The notes below the pieces were generated by a model, which was not told where the DNA came from, did no database searches, and saw only the letters and a list, made by a program, of their open reading frames with translations. The position numbers and the translations under genes were made by a program. Shown here one piece after another: positions 47,193 through 57,400 of a DNA stretch of 64,000 nt. This stretch comes from Buxus sempervirens. Taxonomy: Eukaryota > Streptophyta > Magnoliopsida > Buxales > Buxaceae. The DNA is taken from NCBI GenBank assembly GCA_947561395.2, contig OX387182.1, forward strand, positions 52,723,283-52,787,282, read 5' to 3'. Position 1 is the stretch's first letter. The number at the start of each line of letters is the position of its first letter.

Positions 47193-47754
47193 TGTAAGCA
47201 CCCAAATTTTGGTCAAACCAAAAATGCGCTAAAAGACAGCAAAACAGCTCAAAACCTTAGCTGAAAAGTCAAACCCTAAGGGGGCAAAAGTTGACTTTTT
47301 GATCAGGTGCAAATCCACCGCCATACTTCTTTTCAATGATTAGGAAATTCCAACATGATTCTAACGCAACTGAGTTTGCTCAGATCGGGGTCCGGATGAA
47401 GAAGATATGAGCCGGTCAAACTTGAGGGGGAGCAGAAATTGACTTTCTGCGAAACCCTAGAACAGCTGCCCAAACTTGTCCGAGTGGACAGGTCATCCTG
47501 ACACGATTCCAATGCAACTGAGTTTGCTCGAATCGGAGTCTCGGATAATAAGTTATGAGCAAAACAAGAAACCCTAAAAACTACCCACGTGGCAAAAACA
47601 ACAGAGAAAACAGCAGAAAAAGGTGTCTAGGGGCAAATCCGTAAATAATCAGGACATTCAAAAATATCTGATGGCATATCTGTAATTATCTGGGGACGAA
47701 TATGTGAATATCAAGTTGATGTTAAAATAGCTCAGGGACTAATATGCAATTACC

Positions 47755-48033
47755 AAAAAAAGCACCCCCACATGCTTAATTCCCCACCACATCTTTCTCT
47801 CCCTCTCTTTTCTCCATAACTTATCCCCCACATGTTCAATTCCCCACCACATCTTTTCCCTCTCTCTCTCCTTCATAAATTCTTGTTCCCCATGTGCATC
47901 CCCATGCATCATGCACCACACTCATGCATCACCCCATGCATCAATTCACTCTCTCTCTCTCGCCCCCCATGCATGCATGCATCTTCCATGCATTGCACAT
48001 TATAAAACCCTCCATAACCCCATACGTATGGGG
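47755..48033 (+). promoter_or_regulatory. Promoter region of LTR X2
   Basis: TATAAAACC at 48001 is followed by a perfect 16-bp palindrome CCCCATACGTATGGGG (48018-48033). Upstream is a direct repeat (TTCCCCACCACATCTTT at about 47781 and 47841) and a run of ATGCAT palindromes (47888-47992). The GTATCCGGC-type cluster found in other LTRs is replaced here by these ATGCAT elements. Confidence 0.6.
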
Positions 48034-49133
48034 GGAAGCTCACTTTTTTCTCTCCATTCTTCTTCTCCAACCTCTCTCCCAAGTTCTCTTCATCTCTCCC
48101 ACAAGACCCTCTCCATCTCCCAAGCTCATACCACCTCCTTCAACCTTTCCTCTCCAAGACACACCTTCAAACCCTTCTCCATCTCTTCTCCTTCCACTTG
48201 CAACCAAGGAGGAAGCAAAGAAGTGTTATTGGAGCCCAAGAAGAAGGCTCCAAGGTGCTGTCCAAGCCGTCAAGAGGCTTCCACACTTGTCCAAGGAAGT
48301 TATTCAACCCAAGGTAAGCTTCCTTGATACTTTTTGTTTAACATATATGAAAAGGAATAGATCGTGAGCATGTTTCACTATTTTGCTATATTTTGTTCCT
48401 CTACCTCATCTCCTTCTTCTTTCTTTCCATTTTTTCCATGAGAATACTTCCTATGGTAAGAGGGAAGTATTCTAACTTAGAAGGGAGGAGGAGAACCCGC
48501 AAGTTGGAGCGTCCTCCATTTTTTAGCATGTTATTTTCTTCTTTTCCTAGCATGTTAATGTCTTTCTTCACTACTTTTTCCTCTCCATTTCGCACAAGAA
48601 AACCCCCATGGTAAAGGGGAATGTACAAATGGACCTAAGGGAGGAAGCGGGTGTTATTTTCATAACCTTAAGGTCTTCATGGTTGGTGTTACGTTTCTGA
48701 TTTTTCCTATTTAAACAAGGGAGCTTGTTCCCCTCCTCTTAACTCTCATGTGCCCCTTTTTATAAGCCCCTTTGTCCCTTCTCTTGCTTGTTTTTTTTAT
48801 CTTCATGATAGCTGGTCTTAGCATGTTTAGAGCATTGATTTCAGCATTTTTTAAGCTCCATGAAGCATACGTGTACATGTGTAAAGGATCCCATATGCAT
48901 GCTCCCACACCCCAAAGGTACCCCAAGTTTAGTTTGTATACATCTTGCATCGAAGTCATGATAAGTCCCCTTGATTGGATTTGTTAGTGTCCACTCATGT
49001 ACACATGCACACTTTAAGTTTACCCACAGATTGCAGTAACTTCATGTGCCCTATTTGTTTGCTGCCATGTGAGTTGGGAAGCCCCAAAAGGCAAGCACAT
49101 CCAAAAAATCCCAAAAAAGACCACTTTTAGACT

Positions 49134-49276
49134 GATCCGACAACTCAGGTCGGATTAGTAGACTTTTGTTTGTAGCCGACCTAGGTGGTCGGCTACATGT
49201 ATTTCTGTGTGTAGCTGACACCCCAGGTCGGCTACATAGGCTCTTGTGTGTAGCCGACAACTCAGGTCGGCTACAC
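49134..49276. repeat. TAGCCGAC palindrome cluster in LTR X2
   Basis: Four inverted modules such as GTAGCCGACCTAGGTGGTCGGCTAC. It lies in the same place as 14738-14840 in LTR X. Confidence 0.8.
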
Positions 49277-49761
49277 TATGGAAATGTCATTTTTTGTATT
49301 TTCTTTGTTTTATGTTGTTTTTGTGATCTTTTAATCGAATCGAATGAACCAGTAGACCCGGAAACCCAAAATGGGACCCGGACCACTTTGGTCCAATTGG
49401 ATTCACTTGTGGGCCTTCCAATGGGGCCCACCAAGCCCAACAAACTCACTTTCTTTTCAGTAAACAAATTAAATCAATCGAGTGGGCCACACCATTGGAG
49501 GCCCACCAAAGCCCAATTTGTATCATGTTAGATAGCCTAGGTGTGGTTTGGCCGAGACTGTGGGCTAGGGTCTATCGGGCCCGCCAAGCCCATTAACCAA
49601 ATAAGGAGGGGATCCACTACCCCAACCCTAATGCCTTAGGCTTTCAAAGCCCACACCTAGGCAACGGGCCCCAAGCCCATGCCTAGCCCACTTTGGCACA
49701 ACTAAAATAAGATAAGTCAAATCACTTGGCCACCAATGTGGGGTTCATCTAAGGGGCCCAC

Positions 49762-52037
49762 TGTGAGACATGGGAAAAAATCACCGGAGTGATCGTCCCT
49801 CCGTCAACACACGGGCTCAACGCAAAAATTGGGAGAGTCGCCACCATTCATGATTTTGGGGTGAGAATGGACACCAAAGATTTCAAAAGTAGGCAAAAAT
49901 AGCCAAAAGACAAATTCTAGGGTAAAAATAACCCTACTTGAAAATCAAGTCCAGAGATGGGTAAGGGGATTAGATTATGAACGGGGGAAGGTGTTAGGCA
50001 CCCCCATCCATCCACACGAAGTGGTTGCCAAGTGTATGTTCATGCAAAAAAATAATGTAAGAAAGCTTGCTAAAAATCATGAAAAAGCCTTGAAAAAGGA
50101 ACGATGTATGATATTTTCACATTAAGATCTAAATGGATTTTAGATCATCTCTTATTTCAATATCACTTCTGGAATATCTCAAAAGATGGAAATCAAAGCA
50201 AAAGTGGCAAAAACCAAGTTGAGGAAAATCCGGGAATTTTGGTAAAAAGTAAGATCCTTTGTCTTGAAATCATTCAAATCCAATTCTGAATTGAACCAAA
50301 CCAAATCCATTTGAAAGATTAGGGTAAACAAGAGTCTCATGCAAAATTTCACTTCATTCCGGTGAAAAATCTAGGAGTTATACTCCTTTAAAGTTGCTGT
50401 TGGGGATTTTTAAAAGTGGTAAGTGGGCAACTTTGGAAAATTGTCTAGAAAAATCCACTACATAGAAATCCGTGAAACTTGGTGTGATTGAAGTCTGTAT
50501 GGCCATATTTCCAGAGAAACTAGCCTCATACAAAAATCCCTTCGGACGTGCCTTGGGTGGTCTCCCGAACAGGCCCCGAAGATCACAGATTTACCCAGAA
50601 AATTGCAAATGAGCAGTTCTGAGTAAATCGGCTACCAATAATTCAAATGGAATTCAAAAATTATGAAACCAACTGGATTTGAAAATAGACTCATAAAGGA
50701 GTACTCAGAAACAAAAATCACTCGAATCGAACTTAAAACGAACACATGGCAGTCCGTCAAAGTGACAAGTTCTGTACTTGGACCTGAACTGTCCACTCAA
50801 CTTCGACAGAGAGGTGTCAAAAATCGGCTAGAGAGAAATTCATGAAATTTGGTAGACATAAACTAGACAGCCTCACCTTTCCCATGGTTCTGGAATCGCC
50901 CCAAAATTCATCCGGATGATGAAGTTACGGACGTCCGAAGTAAGGGTACAGGTGCTGTCAAGTTAAGCCACTTTTGAAGAAAACCCAAATCCGAAAATTG
51001 ATAAAATTGAAATTCGTGTAAGATGAACACAAATACTTCAAAATCATCCGAAAGGCATTCCAGAATTGATTTAGGCCATTTATTTGAGATTTATCACAAT
51101 AAATGCAATAAACCCCAAATATGAGCCTACCCCGCCAAAATAGTGATATGTATGTGCAAGAGTGTAAAACCAAGCAAGATCAATACAACATGCATATATT
51201 CAACAAAATAGGTTCTAGCATAGCCTAGGGTTCCGTTCCATTATCGTTTCCCTCTGTTCTCTTTAAGATAATCAAGGGTACTTTGAATATGGAACGGTTT
51301 ACAATCAATCAAAAAGGCCTTACGCTACATAGGTTCTAGCACTAGGGTCAATCCCCAGTCTCGTTTCTCCTAGATCCGCCTTCACGTTTTACGGCTAGGG
51401 GAGTCTTGAGATACTTTGAGCCGGGGAAGGATTTCCACACATGCAAACAAGGCTTTACACTACAGAAAGGTAGAAGAAGAGATCTAGATCTAGGAATGTA
51501 AAGACAGAAAATAAAAAGAAAAGTTGAGGCTTACCTGAGTGCTGGAGGCGATTCCACAGCGGTTTTCTTCTTCTCTTGGAGTTCTTCTTTGCGAGAATTC
51601 AAAACAAGAGTTGTGTGCCATTTGCTCAAGGAGGAGGCTCCTATTTATAGGCAAGGGCTAAGGTCATTGGTAGACACAACTTAATGTCTAGAACCCCTCA
51701 AACCTAAACCCTAAGGTTATTTCCGCGATTTCCCCTCATTTAATGAGGGACATGATGGTAAAAGTGAAAAGCTCTCGGAAAACCCTAATTTTGAGCAAAC
51801 TTAAGGTATCCGGTATATCAGACCGGATAACAAAGGGCCTTAAGGTATCCGGTACATGGTACCGGATACGCTAAGGCTCACACGTATCCGGTATGATTAT
51901 CCGGATACGGGGAGGAGCACTTATATCCGGATTGAGTATCCGGATACAGGCAAAAATTTATTTTCTTCAAATTCTGTGCTGGCCTTCCAGGAGATAATGA
52001 TTTTTGATGATTGTTTGTGCAATTTGGGGTGTCTACA
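49762..52037 (-). repeat. 3' LTR of copy 2
   Basis: 2276 bp. Palindrome cluster 51806-51953 (TATCCGGTA..TACCGGATA modules); TATAAATA on the minus strand at 51642-51649. The splice-donor-like CAG-GTAAGC on the minus strand is at about 51535. No gene is present. Confidence 0.93.
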
Positions 52038-52612
52038 ACTGCCCCTCTTTGTGGGAGCTGCGAAGCAGTGAGCTGCAAAGAGTAGACAAGCCCAAATTGC
52101 ATTCCCTTGAGCATGATTTGCTCGGTTCAATTCAATTTTTGTAGAAAACAATTTTTGGGTGGAGATTTGCCAAAAAGCCCTCACTTTAAGGGGGCATCTC
52201 TCCAAGAGTTCTTAAATTCCACCGAGCCCTTTGTGGCTGTGAAGTGGATTTTAAGCCCAAAAATAGGAATTTTGAAAAACTGATTTTTTATCAAACCAAG
52301 TTGAAAATTGAGTGGATATCATCCTTTTGACCAGGCACATTTCCCCAGGTTGTCCTAAATTCCACAGAGCTCTCGTGGCTGTGAGGTGGATTTCAAGACA
52401 AAAATAGGATTTTGAGAAAATAGTAAGAATTGTAGCACAAGTTTGCTTTTTCCTTTTCCTTTTCTTTTTTTTTCTTTCTTTTTTTTCTTCTTTCTTTTTT
52501 TTATTTTTTATTTTTTTTATATTTTTTTTCTTGCTTTTTTGGCTTTCTTTTTGCCTTTTTTTTTTGCTTTTTTTTATATACAATGTGCTGATACATCTCT
52601 CTTCCTTTGCAG
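52038..52612. other. Non-coding segment between PPT and antisense ORF, copy 2
   Basis: Holds a repeated phrase (AATTCCAC(C/A)GAG(C/T)(C/T)CT at about 52215 and 52358) and a T-rich tract 52440-52600. The tract leads into the acceptor ctcttcctttgcag ending at 52612. No gene is seen. Confidence 0.6.
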
Positions 52613-53497
52613 CTTTGGCTACTTGATCATTTGAGCCAGATTGAAGAGATCAATCGACACTTCTTCCCGAGTCTGAAAGTCCCTCTCTTGATGAGCAACA
52701 GGGGGTGCCCCAATATTCCAGGGGGCAAACAGGGCTGGTTCACTTTCTTGGGCTCGCTTCAGGATGACCAGGTGAGATGGCCTGGTACTTATCAGCCTAA
52801 TGCGGAGACAGTGATTAGCTTCCGAGACCGCAACTTTCTGATTCTGGCGGGCCTGAAGCATGCAGTGCTGTATCTTCCTCTGCGGGTCCTTCGTCAGTTC
52901 CGAGCGACCCAGGGGATTATCATCCCATGTGGATATGAGGATCGTCTTGGGCCCCTTTCTATGAAGCTGAATGCCTGGTTGATGAAGGAGTGGTCCTATG
53001 TCCGCTTCATGCATGGTCCAGTCTTCTCTGAAGCCCATGTGAAGGATTATCTCTTCTGGATCAAGGAGCAGATACAGACTCAGGCCCCGGTACCCGAAGA
53101 TCCTCCTGTAGTCTTGGCTCCCACCTATGAGGACATTCTAGAGTCTGAGCGGGCTTCTCATAAGCGGCTTCAGCAGATATGGGTACGGGAGGCCCAAGAG
53201 CTCAGGATACAGGGCGCTTATCTGGAGAGGCAGCTTGAGGAACAGATCTCCCGCCGTATTGCCGTGGAAGAGAAGCTGGAGGAGCAGAGGCAGGCCCGTC
53301 GCTTCGAGGTCCGTATGATCCGGCAGAAGTACCAGGATACTTTGGCCAGCCTTAGGAGTATGCGGATCAGGCAGGCCCTTTCAGATGAGGTCATTTCCTT
53401 CTTGAGTGATCCCGCTGCAGAGGGGGCTTCAGGAGTCATTGCAGCTCAGGCAGCTCGGATTCGGGAGCTTGAGGAGCGGCTAGGAGATAGGGATTAG
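52613..53497 (+). CDS. Antisense extra ORF of copy 2, intact (plant-mobile-domain-like plus coiled coil)
   Basis: A frame of about 294 codons follows a strong acceptor at 52612; an ATG at 52607 just upstream is also in frame. Residues 1-60 (LWLLDHLSQ, IPGGKQGWFTFLGSLQDDQ) and the FRDRNFLILAGLKHAVLYLP segment resemble the plant mobile domain. The part from about residue 165 to the end is an Arg/Glu/Gln-rich coiled coil. It stands on the opposite strand to pol and converges with it. It is kept open here while copy 1 has one stop. Whether a spliced antisense mRNA is made is inference from the T-rich tract and acceptor in both copies. Function unknown. Confidence 0.8.
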   Translation, partial: LWLLDHLSQIEEINRHFFPSLKVPLLMSNRGCPNIPGGKQGWFTFLGSLQDDQVRWPGTYQPNAETVISFRDRNFLILAGLKHAVLYLPLRVLRQFRATQGIIIPCGYEDRLGPLSMKLNAWLMKEWSYVRFMHGPVFSEAHVKDYLFWIKEQIQTQAPVPEDPPVVLAPTYEDILESERASHKRLQQIWVREAQELRIQGAYLERQLEEQISRRIAVEEKLEEQRQARRFEVRMIRQKYQDTLASLRSMRIRQALSDEVISFLSDPAAEGASGVIAAQAARIRELEERLGDRD

Positions 53498-54429
53498 CTT
53501 TATTTCCTGCACATTTTTCATCCCTTTGTACAAAATTGAACTCCAATAGTGGAAATACAAAGGTTTTAATTCAAAATAAAGTTTTTATATTATTGGCCTC
53601 AGAATGCTCAGATGCTTGTAAAAACAAAGGTTTTATGAAAAGTATTTGATTTCTCATCACTGGCCAAAGTATAATTTTTCCTTTTTATATTTTTTTTGTA
53701 TTTTTTGAAATTTGGTCCATGCACTTAATCACCTATAATTAAAGGAATTAAAACCAGGTTAAATAATGAAAAGGGTAGTCCACAAAATACTGAGGGATCA
53801 GAGCCGTCCATCTTAGGACCTTTAGAGTCATTCCCAAATGCCAAAACTGCCCCATATATCATGCCAACTTTTCTTAAGGCTCAGATCCCCATGATCAACT
53901 CAACCTCTGATTTTCTTTCATTTTTCTTATTTTTTTCTTTTTGTCTTTTTGCCCATATTGCCCCTAGCGCCAGTTACGGTTTTCACTAGGGCCGGCTTCT
54001 GAATTCCGTCATCACCCATCTTACTCTGATATTTGAATGAACAAACTAAGATCACCGAGGGCTTATCAATAGGACGAAATAAAGGCTAGGCTCAGTTTAT
54101 GAAAGAAAGGGTATTGAAGGCCCAAAAATTTTCAAGTGTGGAGATAGGTCAACCGGATTTACAGTCATGATGAATTTAACCCTTTTCCCCCAAATTGCAT
54201 TTTTTGCATTTTTTTCACACTTGGCTTTCTTTGCCATTTCCATTGCTTTTCCTCTCTTTTTCTTTTTCTTTCCTCACTTTTGCCCCAATTGATTTTGCCC
54301 CAATTTGACTGTAAATCCGGTTTGGGTTGATCAAAGAAACGAACCGGCTCAACTTGGCTAGACTAGGGATTAAAATTTTTGAAGGAAATAAAGAAAAATG
54401 GCCTCGGATCATTTCCTAGAAATATTCAC
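53498..54429. other. Spacer between antisense ORF and pol, copy 2
   Basis: No gene; homologous to 19836-20764. Confidence 0.55.
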
Positions 54430-57400
54430 TCAAGGAAAATACCTTTTTACCGCATCAGAGTTAATGGGCTCAGGAAAATCTGACCCATCCATTTCTGTTA
54501 AGATGAGTGCTCCCCCTGATAGGATTTTCTTGACGACATATGGGCCTTCCCAATTGGGCTTGAACTTACCACGAGGGTCTTCCAAAAATGGTAAGATTTT
54601 CTTTAGCACTAAGTTTCCTTCTTGGAAAGTTCTGGGCCTCACTTTCTTATTGTAAGCCCGGGCCATTCTCTTCTGGTACAACTGTCCATGGCAAATTGCT
54701 TTCAACCGTTTTTCTTCTATCAGGTTAAGTTGATCATGTCTTGACTGGATCCATTCAGCTTCTTCTAGTTCTGCTTCCATGAGCACTCGGAGTGAGGGGA
54801 TCTCTACTTCCACGGGCAAGAATGCTTCCATCCCATAGACTAGGGAGTACGGGGTTGCCCCAGTTGAATTCCGGATCGAGGTTCTGTAGGCATGTAGAGC
54901 AAGTGGCAGCATTTCATGCCAATCTTTGTAGCTCACTACCATCTTCTGAATGATTTTCTTTATATTCTTGTTGGCTGCTTCTACTGCCCCATTCATCTTT
55001 GGCCTATACGGAGCTGACTTGTGGTGGGTGATCTGAAACTGCTCACACATTTTCTTCATGTCCTTGTTCTTAATATTTGAAGCATTGTCTGATACTATGG
55101 CACTTGGCAGTCCATAGCGACAAATGATATTGTGCTTCAAAAATTTCATAACATGGTTGCTTGTGATATTTGCATATGATACTGCTTCCACCCACTTAGT
55201 GAAATAATCAATTGCCACCAAGATGAATCTGTGCCCGTTTGATGCCTTTGGGGAGATCATGCCGATGACATCTATGCCCCACATAGAGAAGGGCCAGGGT
55301 GATGTCATGTTGTGCAGCTCACCTGGGGGTGCATGCTTGTTATCTGCGTAGATTTGGCATTGATGGCACCTCCTGACATGTATACAGCAATCATGCTCCA
55401 TGGTCGTCCAGTAGTATCCCAGCCTCAGGATCTTCTTAGCCAGCATGTGCCCACTCATATGGGGCCCACAGACTCCTCCATGTACGGTCTCGATCAGCCT
55501 TTCTGATTCAGCCTTGGCAACACATCTTAGCAGAATATCGTTATGCGACCTCTTGTACACATGTCCACCACTTAGTAGAAATTGACCAGCCAATCTCTGT
55601 ATTGTCCTCTTCTCAGTAGCAGTGGCATTTTCTGGCAGACTCTGATTATTCAAGAAATTCTTGATATCTTGAAACCATGGTGCTTCTTCTTCTGGTGCTT
55701 CCTCTAGAACGAGACAGTAAGCCGGTTCATCTCTAACCTCAATTTCCAGCGGTCTGATGTCTACTCCTTCTGGTATGCTGACCATTGAAGCCAAGGTTGC
55801 TAGAGCATCCGCAAATTGATTCTTGGCCCTTGGCATATAGTTGAAGGAAATTCGAGTGAAATTTGTGCTTATTTCTTCCAAATACTGGTGATAGGGGATC
55901 AATTTGTGATCCTTGGTTTTCCACTCACCAGTTGTTTGGAAGATGATAAGACTCGAATCCCCGTATACGTCAAGTTCCTCTACTCCATGATCCATGGCTG
56001 CTTGCAATCCAATTATGCATGCTTCATATTCTGCTATGTTATTGGTGCACTGGAATCTCAGCTTTACTGCAATTGGGATGTGTGAACCATCTGGTTTAAC
56101 CAAGACTGCCCCTATTCCGTTCCCATTCATATTGGCGGCCCCATCAAAGAACATCTGCCAAGAACTCTCACTGTCTTCCTCTTCAGTGTACAGAATTGCT
56201 TCATCTGGGAAGTTGGTCTTCAAGGGTTGATATTCTGGCAAAGGATGTGCAGCCAGGTGATCAGCTATGGCTTGACCCTTGATCGCCTTCTGGGTGATGT
56301 ATGTGAGGTCAAACTCGGACAGTAGTAGTTGCCACTTTGCCGTCCTGCCAGTCAGTGCCGGTTTCTCAAATAAATACTTCAGCGGGTCCATCCGGGATAT
56401 CAATAGTGTGGAGTGACTAAGGAAATAATGCCTTAGCCTCTGAGTGGCCCACACTAGAGCACAGCAAGTCTTTTCCAATGGTGAGTATTTGGCTTCATAT
56501 TCTGTGAATTTTTTACTCAGATAGTAAATTGCCCTTTCTTTTCTACCAGTCTCATCATGCTGCCCCAAGACACATCCCATTGACGTTTCCAACACTGACA
56601 AGTACAGGATCAGCGGTCTTCCTGGAGTTGGTGGCACTAGTACCGGCGGGTTCAGTAAATACTTCTTTATTGTATCAAATGCCTGCTGGCAGTCCTCATT
56701 CCAGACCGTTGGGTTATCTTTCCTCAAAAGTTTGAAAATTGGTTCACAGATAGCAGTGAGCTGTGCTATGAACCGGCTTATGTATTGAATCCTTCCAAGA
56801 AAACCCCTAACCTCCTTCTTAGTTCTGGGTGCTGGCATTTCAATTATGGCCTTGGCTTTAGCCGGGTCAATTTCAATTCCTCTTCGGCTCACTATAAACC
56901 CAAGCAACTTTCCTGATGTAGCCCCAAAGACGCACTTAGCCGGGTTAAGCCGTAGACTGTATTTCCTGAGCCGATCAAACACTTTCTTCAGATTGATCAA
57001 GTGGTCCTCCTCTTTGCATGATTTGGCAATCATATCGTCCACATAGACCTCCATCTCCTTGTGGATCATGTCATGAAATAGTGCAGTCATGGCCCGCTGA
57101 TATGTTGCCCCAGCGTTCTTGAGCCCAAACGGCATGACTGTATAGTGGAATGTGCCCCAAGGTGTGATAAATGCTGTTTTCTCTTGATCTTCCTTAGCCA
57201 TCTTGATCTGATTATATCCTGAAAAACCATCCATGAAGGAAAACAGGCTATGTACCGCAGTATTATCGACCAGAATGTCGATGTGTGGAAGCGGAAAATC
57301 GTCCTTTGGGCTTGCCCTGTTCAAGTCTCTATAATCCACGCACATTCGGACCTTCCCGTCCTTCTTTGGTACCGGCACTATGTTTGCGAGCCATTCAGGG

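Larger units (their letters stand above)
47193..49761 (+). mobile_element. LTR X2 (B-type), interrupted by copy 2
   Basis: Starts TGTAAGCACCC like X and follows the same order: 148-bp U3 units (47291, 47439), promoter, splice donor AAG-GTAAGC at about 48313, palindrome cluster 49134-49276, GGCCCA-rich region 49380-49760. It is cut by copy 2 at 49761, and its 3' end must lie beyond the window. No retrotransposon genes belong to it here. Confidence 0.75.

Noticed and set aside
47894-48367. Two overlapping Ser/Pro-rich frames
   Set aside because: They come from CT-rich promoter and 5' UTR sequence of LTR X2, with TATA box and splice donor inside.
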